In this document: piece after piece, positions 1-7,489 of the stretch
How positions within the stretch are numbered: position 1 is the stretch's first letter
Layout of the letters: each line of letters begins with the position of its first letter
NCBI GenBank assembly: GCA_016182485.1
Contig: JACPGH010000007.1
Location: 59,014-123,013 of the forward strand
Direction: 5' to 3'
DNA length: 64,000 bases
From: Candidatus Kaiserbacteria bacterium
GTDB lineage: Bacteria > Patescibacteria > Paceibacteria > UBA9973 > UBA2103
The notes under the pieces: generated by a model
What the model was told of the DNA's origin: nothing
The model's input: the letters and a program-made list of their open reading frames with translations, nothing else
Databases searched by the model: none
Program-made: the position numbers and the translations under genes

Positions 1-3000
1 TCTCTGTAGGTGTAAAACTATTGCCAGCTGTTAGCCCGCTGTTTGTGAAGAACCGAATATTCCCCAAATAATTTTCCACTTGCGAAGCCATCGTACTCCG
101 GGCGACATAACTACTGCCATTCCACGACATTCCTCCGGCAATATTGCCTTGGCTGTCCGCAGTTGAAATGAGAAAGCCGCCACTGTTAGTCCCGTCGGAA
201 CCAAACCTTATTTGAGTATTTGAGCTTGCTGTGGCTATGTCCAGCTTATAGTTTGGCCCCGCCGTCCCGATGCCGACGTTGCCGGTGCTTGTTATTCGCA
301 TCCGCTCTGCAATCGTGGAATCGGTCTGCGTTGTCGAAAATTGCAGATACCCGGCGTTAGGGTTCGATTCCATTCTTCCTGCAATTGTGGCAAAGGCTAA
401 TGCACCTGTTGCTCCGCCACCAAAACCGGAGAATCGAAGTTGAGGACCTTTATCAATTGCTGCAGCATCGCTTGAACGTAAGACTAGGGTGCCAGCAGAT
501 TCGGCTGAATTAACCACTCCACTCGCTGCCTCAACCGTTAATTTCCCACTTGGACTCGTCGTCCCGATGCCGACGTTGCCGCTCGACAAAGTAGTGCCAG
601 TACCATCGATCCCCGTACCATAAATGAGATTGCCAATATTAAGAATATTTGATGAGGTGACCGCCGGAGCATCAATGTCGTAGCCTAGGATGATATTCCG
701 CGAACCAGTCGTAAGCGCATCTCCTGCCTGATAGCCCAGGAGAATATTCCCCCCGCCGTAGGTGATGGCATTCCCCGCATTGTAACCAAGCGCTACGTTC
801 CCTTCGGTATCATTGGAGGGGCCGGTAATCATATTAAGCAGAGCCTGATAGCCGATGGCGACTTGATTTGAAGAGCTCGTCGCTGTTTGAAGCGCACTCT
901 GTCCCATTGCGATGTTGTAGCTACCCGTCGTATTGCTCAAGAGGACATTTACACCGATGCCGATGTTTGACGCTCCACTCGTATTCGCTGACATAGCACT
1001 TCTGCCGACAGCCGTATTGAAATCGCCCGTCACGATCGCGCCGCCAATCGCGTTACTACCGACAGCTGTATTATATGCGCCTGTGGAAATATGGTAGCCT
1101 GCTTGAAGTCCCAGACCAGTATTTTCGACACCCGTGGTATCGGCTAAGGCGTATGCTCCCAAAGCGGTAAGGCCATCTGTCGTGACATTGCTATTTAACG
1201 CTGATGTGCCTATAGCTACGTTATTGCTTGCAGTAGTAAGGGAGGCACCCGCCAAATAGCCCAAGACTGAATTATTGTTTCCTGTGGTCAAACTCTTCAA
1301 ACCATAGCGTCCGATCGCGATATTAGAAGTTCCAGTGGTAATACTAGAAAGAACCAAGTCGCCGCCAATGCCAATATTGTAAGTTCCGGTCAAGGTCGTG
1401 TTTCCAGCCGGCGCACCGTTCGTGCCAATCATGAGATTGCCGGTACCGTAAGAGTCAATCCACCTGTTGTCTCCCATCTTTATTTGACCAACTGCTGTAG
1501 TTGTAACCGGAAGACGGAAGTTCCCAGTAATTTCTAATTGCTCCGCCGGCGTCGTCGTCCCGATGCCGACGTTGCCCGCGCTCGTTACTGTGAGATACGG
1601 CGTGACCGTATCACTCGAGGAGGCGATGCGGAAGAGGTCCGAGGTCTGGCCGCTCCAGCCCTGGACGAAGAGCGTCGAGGTGGCGGAGGTGAGCGAGGCG
1701 TCTTGTATATAGAGCGGCTGATTGAATTCAAAGCGCTTGCTCGACGTGGCGGCGTTCCAGGCCAGCTGAGCGTTCGGCGAACTGCTGCCGCGCGCGAACA
1801 CTAGGTAGGCGCTCTCTTGATCTGCGGATGTGTTATCAGAATTGACAGTGAGCGTCTCTGCCTGCACATTGCCGCCGACTATAGTGCCCACCACGGTGAC
1901 CGCGCTCACTTCGTTGGCGTAGATTTTATCGAAGCGCACAGACGGCGTGCCGATGTCCTGTGTGCCGTCAAGCGCTTCGATGTTGCCCGTGATGATGTTG
2001 GAGCCGATGCGGAGCGTCCCGCCAGCGGCGACGATGTCGTGATTGCCCGTACCGGTGAAGGTGAGGCCCGATCCGGCGCCGTCTATCGTCACGCCGCCGT
2101 TCAAGAGCGACGCGCCGTTGACCGAGAACTTTGACGATGGGGTTGAAGTCCCTATGCCGACGTTGCCATCCGAGTCGATGATGAAAGGAGTGGAATCGGG
2201 AGAAGCAGTATCCTCTACGACAAAGGAAGGGAAACTATTATCGCCATTGGTCACGCTCAACTTCCCCCATGGAGTCGTTGTGCCAACACCGGCCGCCGAT
2301 TTGCTTCGAGTGAGTGATAGAACCGTATTAACAACACCTCCCAGGGCCCGCTCGATATGCAGGTCTCCGCCGTTTGTATCCACTGCGGTCGTCGAGACGC
2401 GGAATCCCCAGGTCTGACGACCGCCGGTGAGCGAATCGCCCAAAGTAAGCACTTGATTAGAGCCAGCCGTGTCACCTCCCGAGGTAAGGATATTCAGCGC
2501 GCCAAGTGGAGCCTGTGTCCCTATTCCCACCCTCCCATTCGCGAGTACGGTCACGAGCGTGCTCGTCGAAGTGCCGGCAGTCGTAGACGCGATAGTGAAG
2601 AGCGGCGTGTCTACAGCCGTCGACGCAGAATTTGAGATCGACAGGAGGGAGTAGGGAGAAGTCGTCCCGATGCCGACATTTCCTGCCGTATCGATGCGCA
2701 TGCGCTCGAGATTGTTCGTGCCGAAGACGACAGGGTTATTCGAGGTAGCGCCGAAAGCGACTATGCCGCCCGCATCGGCCATATTTCCCTTGAACAATAC
2801 GGAGTTGTTAAGTTGTAGCGCACCGAATAGATTCCCCGTCTGCGTCGTGCCATACACATCGACCGCGCCATAGGAGTTCCCGTCGTTTTGAATAGAGACT
2901 TGGGTCCTGCTATTGGGATCCGCCCCGGTTATCGCCACCTGCGTCTGCCCACTACCCGAACCGAGGATATCCAGCAATCTTGTGGGTACAGCTTTGCCGA

Positions 3001-6000
3001 TACCGATCTTGCCGTTCGCGAGCACGGTCATGAGGGTCGAAGTCGAGGTGCCGCCGGTGGTCGAGGCGATGGTGAACAAGGGCGTGTTGACCGTTGTTTG
3101 TTGGCTGTTTGAAATTGAGAGAAGCGAATATGGAGAAGTGGTCCCGATACCGACGTTTACGGCGTTCGCGCCCGTGCCTCCCAGCACGAGAGAGTTGCTC
3201 GCGCCGACGATTGCGTTCGCGCCGATAGCCGTAGCGTTTGTCAAAGTACTCGAAGCCGCATCGGCCAAGTGGCCCAAGAACGTATTGTAGGTTCCTGTTG
3301 TGTTAGTCCAGCCTGCATAAGTCCCGAAGGCTGCGTTATTACTACCAGTGGTGTTGTAGCGTAAAGAACGATATCCATAACCAGCGTTGAAGTTACCGGT
3401 CGTATTTACCGAGGCGGCTTGATAGCCCGCTACGGTGTTGTAATCGCCAGTCGTGTTTGCATCTAACACAAGACTGCCAAGGGCCGTGTTGTAGCTGCCG
3501 GTCGTATTGGCGGTGAGAACCTGCAAACCGAGCGCCGTATTGTGCCTGCCCGTCGTATTTACTGGCAGAGTGTATCCGCCTATTGCCGTGTTGTAATCGC
3601 CCGTCGTGTTCGCATTGAGCGCGAGATTGCCGATCGCGGTGTTATATAGCCCGGTAGTGTTAGCGGTCAGCGTGTTCGCGCCGATGCCCGTGTTCTGCGT
3701 CCCGGTCATCGTGAAGTTGCCCGCGTCGAGGCCGAGGAATGTGTTGTCCGTGCCGTAATTGTGGAGGAAGCGCATCGAGTTGACGTATACGCCGCCGGCC
3801 GTCGCGGTCGAAGAGGCGAGGACGAGATTGCCGCTAAACGTAGTCCCGCCTGTGATAGTGAGCCGGCCGAAGGTGGCCTCCGCCGCCGCGACCGAGATGC
3901 CGTTCGTGAGCGTGCTCCTGTCGAAAGTCCCGCCGCCGAAGGTGCCGTTATTGATGGTCAGATTATCGAGCTTTTCGATTCTCGCCACTTGCTGAATGGT
4001 CGTGATATTGGTCGCGGTCTGTCGCGAGATTGGCGAGAGCATGCCGCCGACGGTGGAGAGAATGTCGTTTTTGAGCGCATTGAGCGAGAGCGTAACGTAG
4101 TCCTGTGTGACGCCCTCGACGACGGTGGTGTAGAAGTTGGAGGCTGGTTGCTGGAGGCTGGTTACTGGAATGATGTAGGCGCTAGCCGGAGCGGAGGCGA
4201 CAACCGGGGTGGAGCTTGCCGTGCCCTTCGTAGCCTTTGTCGCAGGCTTAGGCGAAGTAGGGGAGCTTGCCGTGCCCTTCGTAGCCTTTGTCGCAGGCTT
4301 AGGCGAAGTAGGGCTATATACGATGACGGGCGCTGGTGCGGGGTTCAAAAGATACGCGAGGCCGCTCGCCCCGTTAGAAATCAGATTTCTAACGGGGCTG
4401 GTCGCAGAGTCCCAAAAATTGTTGATCGCTCGGTAGGTCGTAAGCGCGACTTTTTCTCCGGCCGAGAGCTGGGAGATGACGGCGGCGACGGGAGTGCCTT
4501 CGCGGTTCATATTTTCAAGAAGAGCAGGACCCTTGCCGCGCGTCGCCTCGTACGCGCCGACGATGGTTCTGCCGACCGCGCTGAATATCTGCGGGTCATT
4601 CACCATCTCGCTGAACCTTCGAGGAGCGAGTGTGAGCGGCTGGGCGGCTGCGACACCCGCATACGCGAGGTCCCCGGTCCCGGTAACGAGGGCGAGATAT
4701 CGGTCGGAAGCGAAGGCGGTCGCGCCGACGAAGCGGTGCGCGAGCGCGTACTCGGCGTCGAATACCGCCTGAGCGATTCTCGGCCCTGCTTCGCTCACGC
4801 TACGCAGGGCGAGCCCGGCTTTTTCTGGCGTTTTGATAGTAGCGGCGACAGTCGCCCGCGCGAGCAGATCGCCTGTATTCCCGACGAGCGCCACGGTGGC
4901 GCGCCCTGCTTCGTTAAAACTACGCAGGGCAAGAGCGCTTACTTCAGGTGCGGCAGTGGCGGGTACATACGCGAGCGAGACGTCCGCCTGGATCGCCGCA
5001 TGCGTGAGATCGATGACTGCATTGCCGAACGCGAGATTCACGCGATTGACGAAGGATGGGGAAGCGGCCAGCGCATCGCGCGCCGTCGCCGCGAAAGCGA
5101 GCGCTTCTCTCCCCGAGACATCGAGGAGCGATCGATACGTCGAAAATATTTTCTCGACCGCGCCGTACGAGTTCTCGCCAAGCGCGAGGTACTGCTCTTT
5201 GCCGACGCGCGCCACGTTTGCGGGCGCATGCAGGATAGCGCCTCGCATGCGCTCCGGAGAAGAGAGGAACGCGAATGTCTCGAGGATACTGTCCTCGAGA
5301 AGCTGGGCTTCGCTCGCAGACAATTCACGCGAAGTAATAGGAGAAGTGCCGCGCCCGCCGCTCGCCCCGTTAGAAATCAGATTTCTAACTGGGCGGGCAT
5401 CAAGCTTCAGTACGAACAGTGGCGAAAGAGAGATGTCCTTAATCTCTGACGTCGCATATGTCCTATGTGCATCCTCTGATTTGGTCGTATTCCTAAAGGA
5501 CGCCGATTTACGCTGGTTCAGATCCGCGGATATCCTCTGATATGGATCCGCGCTAATCTCCCGGAAGCCGAAAGCGACGACGCGCGCGAACGAACCGAGA
5601 GCGCGTGCTGCCTGCGGAATGATCGGGGTCTGCGCGGCGAAAGCCGCTCCGGTTACCACGAACGCGGCTACCGAAAGCGCGGCGAGTTGAGAACGCCATC
5701 CGCTAAACGCAGATGATCGCAGATCTAAATCCGCGGATATCCGCTGATTCAATTTGGCGGAAATCCGCTTATACATCTGCGGAATCCGCGCAGCATGCCG
5801 GTGTGAGCGATATTCAGCTTCGCGCGCGCGCGCGAGCGCGCGCGAATAATCAGACTTACGCGCTTCCTGCCGGTCAAGGAAGCGGATAAGAGACTCTCTG
5901 CCGACGAACCAGCTGTGGCCGATCTTTTTTCCGGAAATTTTCCCGCTGCGGACTAGACGCGCGAGGTAATCGGAAGTATATCCGGACAGCTCTCCAGCAT

Positions 6001-6040
6001 CCTTTGTCGTGATCAGATTTCCGTTAAGAGAAGGATCCAT
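1..6040 (-). CDS. Giant HTH-anchored fibre-like surface protein (C-terminus beyond window)
   Basis: I read this frame open from ATG at 6040 to base 1, more than 2,010 codons. Residues about 9-56 are an excisionase/MerR-like HTH (ITTKDAGELSGY, KKIGHSWFVGRESL). One hydrophobic segment lies at about 117-137, followed by an Ala-rich region of several hundred residues, then Gly/Asn/Thr-rich head repeats of the type TTGxYNTAxGxxAL (around 3300-3720 and 680-1400) and recurring NVGIGTTSP anchors (around 263, 562, 1555, 2155, 2665, 3145). Such head and anchor repeats are known from trimeric adhesins and phage-tail-fibre-like proteins that often end in an intramolecular chaperone domain; that end is not in view. 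Inferred topology: HTH in the cytoplasm, fibre outside. The coding sequence holds several in-frame palindromic repeats. The next gene upstream has the same HTH plan. The start is chosen because it precedes the HTH directly. Confidence 0.85.
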   Translation of the reverse strand, partial: MDPSLNGNLITTKDAGELSGYTSDYLARLVRSGKISGKKIGHSWFVGRESLIRFLDRQEARKSDYSRALARAREAEYRSHRHAARIPQMYKRISAKLNQRISADLDLRSSAFSGWRSQLAALSVAAFVVTGAAFAAQTPIIPQAARALGSFARVVAFGFREISADPYQRISADLNQRKSASFRNTTKSEDAHRTYATSEIKDISLSPLFVLKLDARPVRNLISNGASGGRGTSPITSRELSASEAQLLEDSILETFAFLSSPERMRGAILHAPANVARVGKEQYLALGENSYGAVEKIFSTYRSLLDVSGREALAFAATARDALAASPSFVNRVNLAFGNAVIDLTHAAIQADVSLAYVPATAAPEVSALALRSFNEAGRATVALVGNTGDLLARATVAATIKTPEKAGLALRSVSEAGPRIAQAVFDAEYALAHRFVGATAFASDRYLALVTGTGDLAYAGVAAAQPLTLAPRRFSEMVNDPQIFSAVGRTIVGAYEATRGKGPALLENMNREGTPVAAVISQLSAGEKVALTTYRAINNFWDSATSPVRNLISNGASGLAYLLNPAPAPVIVYSPTSPKPATKATKGTASSPTSPKPATKATKGTASSTPVVASAPASAYIIPVTSLQQPASNFYTTVVEGVTQDYVTLSLNALKNDILSTVGGMLSPISRQTATNITTIQQVARIEKLDNLTINNGTFGGGTFDRSTLTNGISVAAAEATFGRLTITGGTTFSGNLVLASSTATAGGVYVNSMRFLHNYGTDNTFLGLDAGNFTMTGTQNTGIGANTLTANTTGLYNTAIGNLALNANTTGDYNTAIGGYTLPVNTTGRHNTALGLQVLTANTTGSYNTALGSLVLDANTTGDYNTVAGYQAASVNTTGNFNAGYGYRSLRYNTTGSNNAAFGTYAGWTNTTGTYNTFLGHLADAASSTLTNATAIGANAIVGASNSLVLGGTGANAVNVGIGTTSPYSLLSISNSQQTTVNTPLFTIASTTGGTSTSTLMTVLANGKIGIGKAVPTRLLDILGSGSGQTQVAITGADPNSRTQVSIQNDGNSYGAVDVYGTTQTGNLFGALQLNNSVLFKGNMADAGGIVAFGATSNNPVVFGTNNLERMRIDTAGNVGIGTTSPYSLLSISNSASTAVDTPLFTIASTTAGTSTSTLVTVLANGRVGIGTQAPLGALNILTSGGDTAGSNQVLTLGDSLTGGRQTWGFRVSTTAVDTNGGDLHIERALGGVVNTVLSLTRSKSAAGVGTTTPWGKLSVTNGDNSFPSFVVEDTASPDSTPFIIDSDGNVGIGTSTPSSKFSVNGASLLNGGVTIDGAGSGLTFTGTGNHDIVAAGGTLRIGSNIITGNIEALDGTQDIGTPSVRFDKIYANEVSAVTVVGTIVGGNVQAETLTVNSDNTSADQESAYLVFARGSSSPNAQLAWNAATSSKRFEFNQPLYIQDASLTSATSTLFVQGWSGQTSDLFRIASSSDTVTPYLTVTSAGNVGIGTTTPAEQLEITGNFRLPVTTTAVGQIKMGDNRWIDSYGTGNLMIGTNGAPAGNTTLTGTYNIGIGGDLVLSSITTGTSNIAIGRYGLKSLTTGNNNSVLGYLAGASLTTASNNVAIGTSALNSNVTTDGLTALGAYALADTTGVENTGLGLQAGYHISTGAYNTAVGSNAIGGAIVTGDFNTAVGRSAMSANTSGASNIGIGVNVLLSNTTGSYNIAMGQSALQTATSSSNQVAIGYQALLNMITGPSNDTEGNVALGYNAGNAITYGGGNILLGYQAGDALTTGSRNIILGYDIDAPAVTSSNILNIGNLIYGTGIDGTGTTLSSGNVGIGTTSPSGKLTVEAASGVVNSAESAGTLVLRSSDAAAIDKGPQLRFSGFGGGATGALAFATIAGRMESNPNAGYLQFSTTQTDSTIAERMRITSTGNVGIGTAGPNYKLDIATASSNTQIRFGSDGTNSGGFLISTADSQGNIAGGMSWNGSSYVARSTMASQVENYLGNIRFFTNSGLTAGNSFTPTE
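4211..4312. repeat. 51-bp in-frame tandem duplication
   Basis: Two adjacent 51-bp copies (4211-4261 and 4262-4312) encode a Pro/Lys/Thr-rich 17-residue unit (PTSPKPATKATKGTASS) twice in the giant surface protein. Each copy contains an imperfect palindrome with CTTCG and CGAAG ends, related to a hairpin at about 62004-62024. Confidence 0.9.
4369..4397. repeat. 29-nt perfect palindrome inside coding sequence (copy A)
   Basis: Arms of 14 nt (4369-4382 and 4384-4397) flank a single central A. In the reading frame of the giant surface protein it encodes PVRNLISNGASG. A second copy in the same frame lies near 5365-5393. The flank GCCGCTCGCCCC is shared by both copies. Confidence 0.92.
4783..4810. 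repeat. GCCCTGC...GCAGGGC hairpin, in-frame copy 1
   Basis: Seven-base arms (4783-4789 and 4804-4810) enclose a 14-nt loop. On the minus strand it reads ALRSVSEAG in the giant surface protein. A close relative lies at 4903-4930. Confidence 0.8.
4903..4930. repeat. GCCCTGC...GCAGGGC hairpin, in-frame copy 2
   Basis: Same arms as the element at 4783-4810 with a diverged loop; encodes ALRSFNEAG in the same frame, 120 bp away (40 codons). Confidence 0.8.
5365..5393. repeat. Palindrome copy B in coding sequence
   Basis: Arms GTTAGAAATC (5369-5378) and GATTTCTAAC (5380-5389) around a central A, extended by GC pairs with one mismatch. Encodes PVRNLISNGASG in the same frame as copy A about 1 kb away. 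Confidence 0.9.
5729..5749. repeat. Dispersed 21-nt GC-rich repeat (copy in giant gene)
   Basis: Contains the 12-nt palindrome GCGGATATCCGC. The identical 21 nt occur at 7114-7134 in the neighbouring HTH-membrane gene; both are read in a frame giving NQRISAD. Degenerate relatives occur at about 5516-5551 and 5769-5790. Confidence 0.88.
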
Positions 6041-6663
6041 GTCGGATAACCGAATTAACTAAATAATAGCTCGTCATTTCGGCAAAAAAATACCTACAAA
6101 AAAATTGTGTGGATAATGCGCTGACCTGCGCTTCAGATGAACCGCTGAGACGGGGCCATTTTCGATCGAAACGTACGCATTTCTCACCCATTTTTTCAAA
6201 ATCGTCCCGCAAAACCAGAAATCGGACGCTCCAAAGCGGAATAGGCCACGCAAAGCCGGCCCAAGCGCATGTCAAAGCTCACGGAAACCTGTGTAAATTA
6301 GCTTTGAGAGCGGCATATTCGCGGTCCAGAGACGTCCATAATTGATATTCTGAAATCACCCCAGACTTATGCGCGACATATACCGCTTATTTTTTAGATA
6401 TTTCGGGCAAGCGACCTGGCTCACAACCGAATAGCAGTGATCGATGAATGGCGCTATTTACGCATTGTAAAAATAAATTCAGCCACTGCGCACAATATGA
6501 GATTGCATATATTGTGCGCACACATGCTTATCTCATAGAATAGATCTCCCTCAAGGAGATGAAATGCACAATATATATAGTATGTGACCTATACTTTCCC
6601 TTTTTGGCACATTTTTCACTTTTATTTGTCAGGCAGTTTTAGACGAGACAAGAAAGCATTGTA
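6041..6663. other. 623-bp AT-rich intergenic region between two HTH-membrane genes
   Basis: I see no convincing gene here; the 83-codon frame at 6024-6275 (minus) overlaps the start of the giant gene and resembles nothing. The region holds a strong dyad (6487-6520), a related half-site (6565-6574), a small ATCTCC/GGAGAT hairpin (6544-6560) and one isolated DnaA-box-like TGTGGATAA near 6111. It should contain the promoter of the giant gene, but no clear -35/-10 pair is evident to me. Confidence 0.6.
6487..6520. promoter_or_regulatory. 12-bp dyad, candidate operator
   Basis: TGCGCACAATAT (6487-6498) and ATATTGTGCGCA (6509-6520) form a perfect inverted repeat with a 10-nt spacer. A similar half-site TGCACAATAT follows at 6565-6574. 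It lies between two genes whose products begin with HTH domains, so autoregulation is plausible. It could instead be a transcript hairpin, but no T-run follows on either strand. Confidence 0.5.
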
Positions 6664-7437
6664 CTATCTGTCTATTTCATAGACTACTACCCCTGCCATG
6701 AGCGAGGCTCGTTTATCCGATTCTATATATTTATCGAAATATCCAGTGCCAAGTATCGCCAGGGCCATAGTACACACGGCAACTAAAGCTCCAGACAGAT
6801 ATATCGCAGAGACCATCCTCTTTCCTCTGCTTTTAGGCTGATCGTCTCCTTTATCCTCTGCTTCCTTCGGGAAATCCGGCAGCAGCTCCTTAGGAGGATG
6901 CCGGTATATGGCGCGGATTGGTATGTCTACCGATTCTTCGCTCTTCTCTCCGGGTCCTTCCACGCGTTCCGCGCGCTCTTCAGGCTCGAAATTGGCCTTC
7001 TCTATTTCGTTGGACGCTGTAATTGGGGTCGTAGCTATGCTTGCAACCTGCTCAAACCATGATTTCCAAGTCTCTGCCATATTCAATGGCGCAGATTCCG
7101 CGGAATTGTTCTCATCCGCGGATATCCGCTGATTTGAATCGGCGGTTATCAGCTCCTCCAGAGGAGCAGGCCCGTAGCGTGGAGATTCCCAGGCAGAAGA
7201 GACAAAAGATCGTGACTCATGGCTCTTTCCCCTCTTAGGCTCCTGTTTGGGAGTCTCCTCGCCGAAGCGATGATCGCGGACCGCAGTCTCAAGAACATAC
7301 CAATTCCGACCTACTAGCCTGGCAGGCAGACGCCCTTCTCGGCACAGCTGCCCTATGTAATCCTTCGCATACCCGGTTACCTTCGCAGCTTGTTTTGACG
7401 ATATGTACTTCTTGTCTTCGATAAGCAGCTCGTCCAT
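6664..7437 (-). CDS. HTH (excisionase-like) protein with C-terminal membrane anchor
   Basis: 257 residues. Residues about 11-55 form an HTH_17/excisionase-like unit (ISSKQAAKVTGYAKDYIGQL, LVGRNWYVLETAV), clearly related to the start of the giant surface protein downstream. A long charged, low-complexity middle follows, then one hydrophobic helix at about 208-233 (YLSGALVAVCTMALAILG) and a short tail. The plan suggests a DNA-binding head held at the membrane, possibly a regulator or anchor partner of the giant fibre gene; that role is inferred. A -10 TATACT lies 6 nt before the ATG, so the transcript is probably leaderless. The middle carries a copy of the 21-nt repeat. Confidence 0.8.
   Translation of the reverse strand: MDELLIEDKKYISSKQAAKVTGYAKDYIGQLCREGRLPARLVGRNWYVLETAVRDHRFGEETPKQEPKRGKSHESRSFVSSAWESPRYGPAPLEELITADSNQRISADENNSAESAPLNMAETWKSWFEQVASIATTPITASNEIEKANFEPEERAERVEGPGEKSEESVDIPIRAIYRHPPKELLPDFPKEAEDKGDDQPKSRGKRMVSAIYLSGALVAVCTMALAILGTGYFDKYIESDKRASLMAGVVVYEIDR
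7114..7134. repeat. Dispersed 21-nt GC-rich repeat (copy in HTH-membrane gene)
   Basis: Identical to 5729-5749 and read in a frame giving NQRISAD in both proteins. Confidence 0.88.
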
Positions 7438-7443
7438 GCCAGC

Positions 7444-7449
7444 AGTATA
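7444..7449 (-). promoter_or_regulatory. -10 TATACT, leaderless spacing
   Basis: Perfect-looking -10 hexamer exactly 6 nt upstream of the ATG at 7437. A weak -35 (TTCCAT) sits 17 nt further upstream. Confidence 0.65.
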
Positions 7450-7489
7450 GCCATATCTCGGCTGGGATGGAAGGGAGATGTGTACAAAC

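Noticed and set aside
3761..5449. 562-codon plus-strand frame
   Set aside because: It is antisense to the giant surface gene, Arg/Glu-rich in the way of a codon shadow, and the minus frame shows clear domains.
6024..6275. 83-codon minus-strand frame upstream of the giant gene
   Set aside because: It overlaps the start of the giant gene in another frame, has no recognisable domain and no initiation signal.
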